From: an uncultured Collinsella sp. | GTDB taxonomy: Bacteria; Actinomycetota; Coriobacteriia; Coriobacteriales; Coriobacteriaceae | Direction: 5' to 3' | DNA length: 28,451 bases | Assembly (NCBI GenBank): GCA_902490095.1 | Contig: CABUCQ010000010.1 | Coordinates: 1-28,451, forward strand | Part shown: positions 14,314 to 20,958 of the stretch, piece by piece | Layout: each line of letters begins with the position of its first letter | Numbering within the stretch: the first letter of the stretch is position 1 | The notes under the pieces: model-generated | What the model saw: only the letters and a program-made list of their open reading frames with translations | Databases searched by the model: none | Told to the model about the DNA's origin: nothing | Program-made: the position numbers and the translations under genes

Positions 14314-17010
14314 ATGGAAGAAATGCCCAAGAACTACGATCCGTCGACCAACGAGCCGGCGATCCTGCAGAAGTGGCTCGACGGCGGCTACTACAAGCGC
14401 CGTGAGGGCGTGGGCGACTGCACCGTCACCATTCCGCCTCCCAACGTGACCGGCAAGCTCCACATGGGTCACGCCACCGACGACTCCATCCAGGATGCCA
14501 TCATTCGTATGGCCCGCATGCGCGGCAAGTCCACGCGCTGGGTGCTCGGTACCGATCACGCCGGTATTGCCACGCAGACCAAGGTCGACAAGAAGCTCAA
14601 GAGCGAGGGCATCAGCCGCCTGGAGATCGGCCGCGATAAGTTTGTTGACGCCTGCTGGGACTGGACCCACGAGTACGGCGGTATCATCGTCGAGCAGATC
14701 AAGCGCATGGGCTGCTCCGTCGACTTCGATAACGAGCGCTTCACCATGGACGAGGACTACGCCCAGGCCGTGCGCAAGGTGTTCTGCGACTGGTATCACG
14801 ACGGCCTGATCTACCGCGGCAAGCGCATTGTCAACTGGTGCCCCAACTGCACCACCGCCATCTCGGACGACGAGGCCGAGTATAAGGACGAGAAGGGCCA
14901 CCTGTGGCACCTGCGTTACCCGCTGACCGAGCCGGTCAACGGCCAGGACTACATCGTCGTCGCCACCACGCGCCCCGAGACTATGCTCGGCGACACGGGC
15001 GTTGCCGTTTCCCCGAAGGACCCCGAGAAGGCCGCCTTTGTGGGTAAGACCGTCAAGCTCCCCATCGTGGACCGCGAGATTCCTATCTTTGAGGATTGGC
15101 ACGTCGACGCCAACTTTGGCTCCGGCTTTGTTAAGGTCACCCCGGCCCACGACCCCAACGATTACGCCATGGGCCAGGCCCACGACCTGCCGCAGATCAA
15201 CATCTTCGACGAGCACGCGGTGGTCGTCGAGGGCTACGGTGAGTTCACCGGCATGAACCGCGACGAGTGCCGCGAGGCCGTCATCAAGTGGTTCGAGGAG
15301 CACGACCTGCTCGATCACGTCGAGGACCTCGATCACTCCGTCATGCACTGCTACCGTTGCGACTCCGCGCTGGAGCCGTGGCTGTCCGAGCAGTGGTTCG
15401 TCGCCGTCGACAAGCTCAAGGGACCTGCGCTCGACGCCGTCAACTCCGGCAAGGTTACCTTCCACCCCGCGCGCTGGACGCAGACCTACACCACCTGGAT
15501 GGAGAACCTTAAGGACTGGTGTATCAGCCGCCAGCTGTGGTGGGGCCACCGCATTCCCGTGTTCTACTGCGAGGATTGCGGCTGGGAGGACGCTCTTACT
15601 GAGGACACCGACGTGTGCCCCAAGTGCGGCGGCCATCACGTGCATCAGGACGAGAACGTGCTGGACACCTGGTTCAGCTCGCAGCTGTGGACCTTTGCCA
15701 CGCAGGGCTGGCCGCAAAAGCCGGAGCTGCTCGAGGGTCATCACCCCACGACGGCGCTCGTCACCGCGCGCGACATCATCGCGCTGTGGGTCGCCCGCAT
15801 GGTCATGAGCTCGCTGTACTTCCTGGACGAGGTGCCGTTTAAGGACGTCGTCATCTACCCGACGATCCTGGCCAAGGACGGCAGCCGCATGTCCAAGTCC
15901 AAGGGCAACGGCGTTGATCCCATGGACCTCATCGGTATGTACGGCGCCGACGCCATGCGCTACAACCTGCTCACGCTGTGCACCAACAACCAGGACGTCA
16001 AGTTCGACGCGAACATCGACAAGAAGACCAAGAAGCTCATCGACAGCCCGCGCACCGAGCAGGCCAAGTCGTTCGTCACCAAGATCTGGAACGCCAGCCG
16101 CTTCCTGCTTATGAACATGGAGGGCTACACGCCCGGCGAGCCCGTCGTGGAGACGCCGGCCGACGCCTGGATGTTCAGCCGTCTGGCCAAGGCCGTCAAG
16201 ATGGTCACCGAGGGCATCGAGAACTACACCTTTGGCGACATGGCCCGTGGCGTGCAGCAGTTCTTCTGGAACGAAGTCTGCGACTGGTACGTCGAGGTCA
16301 CCAAGGCCCGCCTGAAGGGCGAGGGCCGTCTGCAGGCGCAGCGCAACCTGATCTTTGTGCTCGACACCTCCATTCGCCTGATGCACCCGCTTATGCCGTT
16401 TGTCACCGAGGAGATCTGGGACAACATGCCGGCAAGCGTGCTCGACCTGGATGCCGAGGGCAACGTGGACCGCGCCGAGGCGCTCATGATCGCCAAGTGG
16501 CCCGAGCCCGCCGACTATGCCAAGTATGTCGACGAGGATGCCGAGCGCGCGTTTGAGCTGTGCCGCGCCGTCGTGTCTGCCGCCCGCGCCACGCGTTCGC
16601 GTTATCGCTTGAGCCCCAAGGCCGAGCTCGACGTGGTCGTGCGCGCCGGTGCCGAGGACATCGAGAAGCTCGAGAGCCTGCGCTCGACCATCGAGCCGCT
16701 GGCAAACACCGCTTCGCTGGTCATGGGTACCGACGTTGAGAAGCCGGCTGCGAGCATCGCCGTGGTCGATAGCGGCGTCGAGGTCTTTGTGGTGCTCGAG
16801 GGCAAGGTTGATCTTTCGGCCGAGAAGGCACGCCTTGAGAAGGAGATTGCCGCGGCTCAGAAGGAGCTCGCCGGCTGCGAGAAGACGCTTGCCAACGAGG
16901 GCTTTGTGGCCAAGGCCGCGCCTGCGGTGGTCCAGAAGAAGAGGGACCGTGCAGCTGAGCTCAAGGAGATCCTGGCGGCGCTGACTGCTCAGGTTGCTGA
17001 CTTCTCGTAG
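14314..17010 (+). CDS. valS: Valyl-tRNA synthetase
   Basis: Class I synthetase that charges tRNA-Val with an editing activity against Thr. The 898-residue protein has the HIGH motif as HMGH (50-53, in PPNVTGKLHMGH), the CP1 editing domain, the zinc-like Cys motifs CPNC and YCEDC, and the KMSKS motif as RMSKS (525-529). It ends in the C-terminal coiled-coil arm typical of ValRS (about 835-898, rich in Glu, Lys and Ala). AGGGAGA stands just before the ATG. It has structured repeat elements on both sides. No T-box consensus was found in the leader. Confidence 0.97.
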   Translation: MEEMPKNYDPSTNEPAILQKWLDGGYYKRREGVGDCTVTIPPPNVTGKLHMGHATDDSIQDAIIRMARMRGKSTRWVLGTDHAGIATQTKVDKKLKSEGISRLEIGRDKFVDACWDWTHEYGGIIVEQIKRMGCSVDFDNERFTMDEDYAQAVRKVFCDWYHDGLIYRGKRIVNWCPNCTTAISDDEAEYKDEKGHLWHLRYPLTEPVNGQDYIVVATTRPETMLGDTGVAVSPKDPEKAAFVGKTVKLPIVDREIPIFEDWHVDANFGSGFVKVTPAHDPNDYAMGQAHDLPQINIFDEHAVVVEGYGEFTGMNRDECREAVIKWFEEHDLLDHVEDLDHSVMHCYRCDSALEPWLSEQWFVAVDKLKGPALDAVNSGKVTFHPARWTQTYTTWMENLKDWCISRQLWWGHRIPVFYCEDCGWEDALTEDTDVCPKCGGHHVHQDENVLDTWFSSQLWTFATQGWPQKPELLEGHHPTTALVTARDIIALWVARMVMSSLYFLDEVPFKDVVIYPTILAKDGSRMSKSKGNGVDPMDLIGMYGADAMRYNLLTLCTNNQDVKFDANIDKKTKKLIDSPRTEQAKSFVTKIWNASRFLLMNMEGYTPGEPVVETPADAWMFSRLAKAVKMVTEGIENYTFGDMARGVQQFFWNEVCDWYVEVTKARLKGEGRLQAQRNLIFVLDTSIRLMHPLMPFVTEEIWDNMPASVLDLDAEGNVDRAEALMIAKWPEPADYAKYVDEDAERAFELCRAVVSAARATRSRYRLSPKAELDVVVRAGAEDIEKLESLRSTIEPLANTASLVMGTDVEKPAASIAVVDSGVEVFVVLEGKVDLSAEKARLEKEIAAAQKELAGCEKTLANEGFVAKAAPAVVQKKRDRAAELKEILAALTAQVADFS

Positions 17011-17029
17011 ATCCTACTGAGGGGCGCGT

Positions 17030-17130
17030 CCCGACGCTTTGCTCGCTACTGCGGACAGTCCTGCGCAAGACGGACAGCACATTAAGTGCTGTCCTTTGCG
17101 TGCGGAACTTGCGGCGAGCAAAGCATCGGG
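17030..17130. repeat. valS-flanking structured element, copy V2 (opposite orientation)
   Basis: Outer arms 17030-17046 (CCCGACGCTTTGCTCGC) and 17114-17130 pair over 17 bases with one mismatch, and weaker pairing extends to about 17020 and 17138. The inner perfect 9-bp hairpin GGACAGCAC-ATTAA-GTGCTGTCC lies at 17072-17094. Read on the minus strand, the core aligns with V1: TTCCGCACG, CACTTAATGTG and CAGGAC-CTG/TG-CCG recur in the same order, while the outer arms are unrelated in sequence. It starts about 20 bases after the valS stop and may also end its transcript. Confidence 0.88.
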
Positions 17131-17290
17131 CCGCTCCTAGTTCGTTTACGTGGTTGTTTGCAACTGGTAGGTTGGGGCCACTTGGTTGTGGCTTTGATCT
17201 CGCTGCAATCGGGTAAAGGCTGATATTGTCAACGCGAGGGGCTCATTCTTTTTGGTGGGCCTCTTTTTCTGTTATGGGGGACTTTGGGTT

Positions 17291-18634
17291 ATGGCTAAGC
17301 GTTCTGGGTCTTATGTCGTTCCGTTCTCGTTTGAGTTGCTTTCGTTTGATGAGGCTGTTGGGCTGGCTGCTGATACGGGGCGGATTTCTGGGGATGCTGG
17401 GCCTCTGCTTGAGACGGTTGTCGATATGCTCGATGTGCTGGGGCGTCCGGACGAGTATTTCGATTGCATTCAGGTTGCCGGTACCAATGGCAAGACTTCG
17501 ACCACGCGTTTTTCGGCCGCCATTCTTCGCGGCGAGGGGCTCAAGACCGCGCTGTATACGTCGCCGCAGCTGGTGCGCTATCCCGAGCGCATGGAGGTCG
17601 ATGGGCGTGTTGTGAGCGATGAGGCGTTTGCCCGTGGCGTTTCGGCCGCTGTTGAGGCGGGACATCGCGTGAATGCGCGCCGTGTGGCGGCGGGGGAGCG
17701 CGCCTATACCATCACGCCGTTTGACCTGCTGACGGCTGCTGCACTGGTGGTGTTTGCCGAGGCTTGCGTGGACGTGGCCGTGCTTGAGGTCGGCATGGGC
17801 GGACGCTGGGATGCTACGAGTGCGACCGATCCTGTCGCCGTGGCCATTGCAGGCATTGGGCTCGATCACACACGTATTTTGGGCGATACGCTCGAGGCCA
17901 TTGCGGGGGAGAAGGCTGCGGTCATTAAACCCGGGCGCCTGGTTGTACTGGGCGAGGGCACGCATGAGGCGAGTGTTCAGCGCGTGATGGATGCGCGTTG
18001 TCGCGAGTGCGGCATCGTGCCGCTCGTGGTGAGCCATGCCACGACCAAGGTGCCTGCGCATGTGGGCGACACGGTTGAGTTTAGCTGCACCACGCCGCGC
18101 GCGATCTATACGTCGAGCATGGTCAAGCCGGCGTATCAGCCGCAGAATGCCGCGTGCGCGATTATGCTCTGCGAGGGCTATCTGGGTCGCGAGCTCGACC
18201 ACGATGCGCTCGACGCCTCGCTTATGGGTTGCCCCACGCCGGGCCGATTTGATGTGCTGGGAACTGATCCGCTCAAGTTGATCGATGCCTGCCATAACCC
18301 TCAGAGCTGCGAGAACTTTGTAAGCGCGCTGGACGAGATCGATCCGTGCGTGGAGAACCGCCCCACGCTGCTGTGTGCCGCGCTGGCCGACAAGGATGTG
18401 GCCGGCATCGTTGACGTGTTGATCCCGGCTTTCCCGCGCGTGGTTGTGACCCAGACCGATTCCGACCGCGCCCTGCCGGCAGAGGAGCTTGCTGCCCTGG
18501 TGGATACCGATAAACTCGCCGGCGTGTACCCCAGCGTGTCCGAGGCCCTCGCTGCCTTCGATGCCGCGGGCGAGTCCTTCGTGGCAGCCGGCACCATCAC
18601 CCTAGCCGGCGAAGTGGCCGGCTTGCTCCGTTAA
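17291..18634 (+). CDS. folC: Bifunctional folylpolyglutamate/dihydrofolate synthase
   Basis: Adds glutamate to dihydropteroate and to reduced folates, an ATP-dependent Mur-ligase-type reaction in the cytoplasm. The 447-residue protein has the P-loop VAGTNGKTS at about residues 62-70, the TSPQLVRYPERM segment, the conserved EVGMGGRWDATS, the DHTRILGDT loop with its metal/ATP contacts, and the C-terminal DACHNPQS of the Mur-ligase family. The ATG at 17291 follows a GGGGGA stretch; an upstream in-frame GTG at 17252 would add a hydrophobic, poorly conserved tail. The gene follows valS, a frequent neighbour in Gram-positive genomes. Base composition is less C-biased than valS. Confidence 0.94.
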   Translation: MAKRSGSYVVPFSFELLSFDEAVGLAADTGRISGDAGPLLETVVDMLDVLGRPDEYFDCIQVAGTNGKTSTTRFSAAILRGEGLKTALYTSPQLVRYPERMEVDGRVVSDEAFARGVSAAVEAGHRVNARRVAAGERAYTITPFDLLTAAALVVFAEACVDVAVLEVGMGGRWDATSATDPVAVAIAGIGLDHTRILGDTLEAIAGEKAAVIKPGRLVVLGEGTHEASVQRVMDARCRECGIVPLVVSHATTKVPAHVGDTVEFSCTTPRAIYTSSMVKPAYQPQNAACAIMLCEGYLGRELDHDALDASLMGCPTPGRFDVLGTDPLKLIDACHNPQSCENFVSALDEIDPCVENRPTLLCAALADKDVAGIVDVLIPAFPRVVVTQTDSDRALPAEELAALVDTDKLAGVYPSVSEALAAFDAAGESFVAAGTITLAGEVAGLLR

Positions 18635-18648
18635 CCCATCCCCTCATC

Positions 18649-18715
18649 AGTTGCGGTGAAATAGGGACTGTTTTACAAGCCAGGAGCCCCAAACAGTCCG
18701 TATATCACCGCAACT
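18649..18715. repeat. GTTGCGGTG hairpin repeat, copy D (mosaic)
   Basis: An inverted repeat of 25-base arms with two mismatches (18649-18673 and 18691-18715). The left arm carries GAAATAG as in copies A, C and E. The right arm carries CCGTATATC as in copy B, so this copy looks like a mosaic of the two subtypes. It starts 15 bases after the folC stop. Confidence 0.9.
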
Positions 18716-18720
18716 CAAAA

Positions 18721-18753
18721 GCAGCCAATTCGGGACGGGGCTTTTTTAGCTGC
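18721..18753. repeat. 33-base GGGACGGGGC element, copy 1
   Basis: The unit GCAGCCAATTCGGGACGGGG followed by CTTTTTTAGCTGC, with GCAGC/GCTGC ends able to pair. Two relatives lie on the minus strand at 20198-20230 and 20524-20556. Each stands beyond the 3' end of a gene and reads GGGACGGG...TTTTAGC in that gene's direction, so a role in transcript ending is possible. Confidence 0.75.
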
Positions 18754-18787
18754 CCTGTACCCCGAGTTGACTCGCTTGTCACGAAAT

Positions 18788-18926
18788 GGGCCTATCTACT
18801 ACGTTTGACAGGTTACCCTCGACCACACGGAAAATCGTGAAATCAAAACCGCAGGTAAAAGGCTTGCCAGTTTTCAAAAAAGACCCGCATGGTCGACCCA
18901 TGCGGGTTAAACGTAGTAGATAGCCC
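18788..18926. repeat. Peptidase-flanking structured element, copy G1
   Basis: Outer arms 18788-18806 (GGGCCTATCTACTACGTTT) and 18909-18926 pair over 18 bases with one bulge. An inner perfect 10-bp hairpin ACCCGCATGG-TCGAC-CCATGCGGGT lies at 18883-18907. A core at 18818-18880 shares most of about 60 bases with 20271-20333, including AAATCGTGAAATCAAAACCG and GGCTTGCCA. The outer arms have no sequence in common with copy G2. This and its neighbours fill the gene-free stretch 18635-18985. Confidence 0.88.
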
Positions 18927-18950
18927 GTTTTTGTGGCGCGACGTAATCGC

Positions 18951-18984
18951 AATGTGACAAAGGGGCTGTCCCTTTGTCACATTG
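18951..18984. terminator. Perfect palindrome at the 3' end of the peptidase gene
   Basis: A 14-bp perfect stem, AATGTGACAAAGGG (18951-18964) with CCCTTTGTCACATT (18970-18983), and loop GCTGT. It begins directly after the stop codon of the minus-strand peptidase gene. There is no T-run, so it may act as a transcript-end stabiliser or be another palindromic repeat rather than a classic terminator. Confidence 0.6.
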
Positions 18985-18985
18985 G

Positions 18986-20074
18986 CTAGTCTAGGCGGAG
19001 CGGATCGTGGGGGTAGGCGTTGAGAATCTCGACGCCGGTCTCGGTAACCAGGGCCAGGTCCTCGATGCGGACGCCGGTGCGGCCGGGGAGGTATATGCCC
19101 GGCTCGATGGAGAACGTCATGCCCGGCTCTACGACCTGCTCGTTGACGAGCGAGACGTCGCCCGGCTCGTGGTCCTGCAGGCCGATCGAGTGTCCCACGC
19201 GGTGCGTAAAGTACTGCCCATAGCCCGCATCCTCAATCACGTCGCGCGCGGCGCGGTCCAGGTCGCACATGCGCACACCCGGTGCGATGAGTGCCTCGGC
19301 GGCCTCGTTGGCGCGGCGCACGATGTCGTAGATGCGCGCCGTCTCCTCGTCCGGATCGCCCCAAAAGAACGTGCGCGTCATGTCCGAGCAGTAGTTGCGA
19401 TGACGCCCGCCAATGTCGAACAGCACTACGTCGCCGCGCTTGAGCACGGTGTCGTCGGGCTCGTGGTGCGGGTCGCCGGCGTTAGCACCAAAGCTCACGA
19501 TGGGCGGAAAGCTAAAGCCCTCGCAGCCGTGCTTGCGATACAGGCCGAGCATCTGGTCGGCAATCTCGCGCTCCGTCACGCCTTCGTGGACGAGCTTGAT
19601 GGCGTCGGCCATCACGGCGTCGTTAGCGGCCGAGGACGCGCGCATGAGCTCCTGTTCGGCGTCATCCTTGTGGGTGCGCGCGGCGGTGACGGCAAAGTCG
19701 CCCAGGAAAAACTCGCTGGCTGCGTGGCGCTCCATGAGCGGCATCAAAAAGCCAGAGCGCATGACGGTATCGATGCCGAGTGGTTTGGTCGGGTCGATCT
19801 CACTCGCGATGGCGTCGGCCACGACATCGGTATCGGTGTGGTAGGCAACGCGGGCATTGTCGTACTCGGGCAGCTGATGCAGCGCGTTGACCAAGATCAC
19901 AGGTTCGCTATCGCGTGCGAGCAGCACGCCGCAAAAACGCTCGAACATATCGGCATAAAAACCGGTCAGATAGTAAATCGACCACGGGTCGTTTACGAGC
20001 AGCTGTGCGCCGGGGTGCTGAGCCTCGAGCGCATCAAGCACGTGCGCCACACGCTGGTCATCGACATGTGCCAT
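18986..20074 (-). CDS. M24 family Xaa-Pro peptidase
   Basis: A metallopeptidase predicted to release residues next to proline. The 362-residue protein has an N-terminal creatinase-like domain and a C-terminal pita-bread domain. Its five metal ligands are visible: Asp in VVLFDIGG, Asp in NYCSDMTRTF, His in THRVGHSIGL, Glu in FSIEPGIYLP and Glu in VRIEDLALV. The ATG at 20074 is preceded by AAAGGA with 6-base spacing; the longer GTG frame to 20122 adds no conserved residues. No signal peptide is seen, so it is cytoplasmic. It is monocistronic, with repeat clusters on both sides. PepQ (dipeptidase) and PepP (aminopeptidase) cannot be separated with confidence. Confidence 0.9.
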   Translation of the reverse strand: MAHVDDQRVAHVLDALEAQHPGAQLLVNDPWSIYYLTGFYADMFERFCGVLLARDSEPVILVNALHQLPEYDNARVAYHTDTDVVADAIASEIDPTKPLGIDTVMRSGFLMPLMERHAASEFFLGDFAVTAARTHKDDAEQELMRASSAANDAVMADAIKLVHEGVTEREIADQMLGLYRKHGCEGFSFPPIVSFGANAGDPHHEPDDTVLKRGDVVLFDIGGRHRNYCSDMTRTFFWGDPDEETARIYDIVRRANEAAEALIAPGVRMCDLDRAARDVIEDAGYGQYFTHRVGHSIGLQDHEPGDVSLVNEQVVEPGMTFSIEPGIYLPGRTGVRIEDLALVTETGVEILNAYPHDPLRLD

Positions 20075-20197
20075 ACATCGTCCTTTCGCTAGGGTGCCAC
20101 CATGGTATCCCAAGCCCGGCACATAGGGACGTTCCTTTTATGCCGGCACCTTGGGACACTCCTTAGCATGGGCTGTCTAGCGAACGTTCGGGCAAAA

Positions 20198-20230
20198 GTA
20201 GCTAAAAGAGGCCCGTCCCAAATGGGCTGG
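20198..20230. repeat. 33-base GGGACGGGGC element, copy 2
   Basis: The minus-strand copy reads, on the plus strand, GTAGCTAAAAGAGGCCCGTC then CCAAATGGGCTGG. The right half has drifted, so end pairing is weaker than in copies 1 and 3. It lies between the peptidase gene start and element G2. Confidence 0.65.
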
Positions 20231-20239
20231 TTTCAAAAG

Positions 20240-20381
20240 TATGGCGGATTACGGGGCTGGACCTGTATTACTTGACCATGGCAAAAATCGCGAAATTAAA
20301 ACCGCATGTAGAGGGCTTGTCAAAAATTGAAAATGGCCGGTATGGATGGGGGTCTCCGAATCAGCCCCGTAATCCGGCATA
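20240..20381. repeat. Peptidase-flanking structured element, copy G2
   Basis: Outer arms 20240-20258 (TATGGCGGATTACGGGGCT) and 20363-20381 pair with a single mismatch. The enclosed core at 20271-20333 is the relative of 18818-18880 and contains AAATCGCGAAATTAAAACCG and GGGCTTGTCA. It sits between the upstream ends of the peptidase gene and the distal end of the glpA-like operon. Together with copy 2 of the 33-mer and hairpin copy E it fills the gene-free stretch 20075-20544. Confidence 0.88.
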
Positions 20382-20432
20382 GTATTGAAATGACACTAAA
20401 GTAGGCACAAGCTAAATACCGATTCCAAGGAT

Positions 20433-20498
20433 GGTTGCGGTGGAATAGTTCCTGGATGCCGGGGTTTGGCGGAAATCAGGAACTATTTCACCGCAATT
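20433..20498. repeat. GTTGCGGTG hairpin repeat, copy E
   Basis: Arms 20433-20454 (GGTTGCGGTGGAATAGTTCC then TG) and 20477-20498 pair throughout if G-T pairs are allowed. This is the first core subtype, as in copies A and C. Confidence 0.9.
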
Positions 20499-20523
20499 GA
20501 GGAGGGGCGGGGTGGATGGCGGG

Positions 20524-20556
20524 GTAGCTAAAAGAGCCCCGTCCCTAATTAGCTAC
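20524..20556. repeat. 33-base GGGACGGGGC element, copy 3, at the end of the DUF1667 gene
   Basis: The plus strand reads GTAGCTAAAAGAGCCCCGTC then CCTAATTAGCTAC; the ends GTAGCTAA/TTAGCTAC pair perfectly over 8 bases. It overlaps the last codons and stop of the minus-strand DUF1667 gene. On the minus strand it reads as a hairpin with a CTTTT tract inside, consistent with a 3'-end role. Confidence 0.75.
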
Positions 20557-20955
20557 TTTGACTCGGTCGATGTCCATGCTGGCGATGAGGTTGATGTTGG
20601 TGTCTAGGAGGTTCTTTAGCACGACATCTCCCATGCGGATGGGAGCTTCGACGACCAGGCCGCGGATGAGGTCCATGGCTTGGGCGTGAAGTTCTAGCGG
20701 GATGGCCTCAGCCGTGCGCACAGGCAGCAGCGTCTCGTCGCCGCCGGAGACGGCCACGGTCGTCGTGAGCACGCGCGTGGGACAGGTGAGCTCCTGATGT
20801 GCGAACTTATCGCCGCGCGGGCAGTTGTTGCCGGTTACGGAGCGCACTTCCACCACGGCGCCATTGGCGTCGCGCTCCACCTCTACGGTCAGAAGGCACT
20901 CGGATGGGCAGGTCGTGCAGTTGAACTGCAGCGTTTCGATCACGTTATCGCTCAT
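20545..20955 (-). CDS. DUF1667 family small Cys-rich protein
   Basis: A 136-residue protein with Cys at 13, 16, 20, 45 and 58 (NCTTCPSEC, NNCPRG, LTCPTR), the pattern of DUF1667, likely to bind a metal or iron-sulfur cluster. Its exact function is not established. Members are habitually encoded last in an operon with a glycerol-3-phosphate dehydrogenase-like protein and an FAD oxidoreductase, exactly as here, so it is probably an accessory or electron-transfer partner of that complex. GAGGAGG stands 8 bases before the ATG, and only 3 bases separate it from the preceding stop. Confidence 0.88.
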   Translation of the reverse strand: MSDNVIETLQFNCTTCPSECLLTVEVERDANGAVVEVRSVTGNNCPRGDKFAHQELTCPTRVLTTTVAVSGGDETLLPVRTAEAIPLELHAQAMDLIRGLVVEAPIRMGDVVLKNLLDTNINLIASMDIDRVKVAN

Positions 20956-20958
20956 AGT

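Noticed and set aside
14152..16386. 744-codon open frame on the minus strand opposite valS
   Set aside because: It mirrors valS codon bias (high GC with C at third positions), has no ribosome site or recognisable domain, and is low-complexity in composition. The similar long minus-strand frames opposite thrS (24349-26697) and the hydroxylase (7971-9815) are rejected for the same reason.
17236..17275. Terminator GAGGGGC...GGGCCTCTTTTT between valS and folC
   Set aside because: The stem pairs over only about four consecutive bases before mismatches; the T-run is suggestive but the hairpin is too weak to list as a feature.
20075..20122. GTG start at 20122 for the peptidase gene
   Set aside because: The added 16 residues are not conserved, there is no ribosome site before the GTG, and AAAGGA is well placed for the ATG at 20074.
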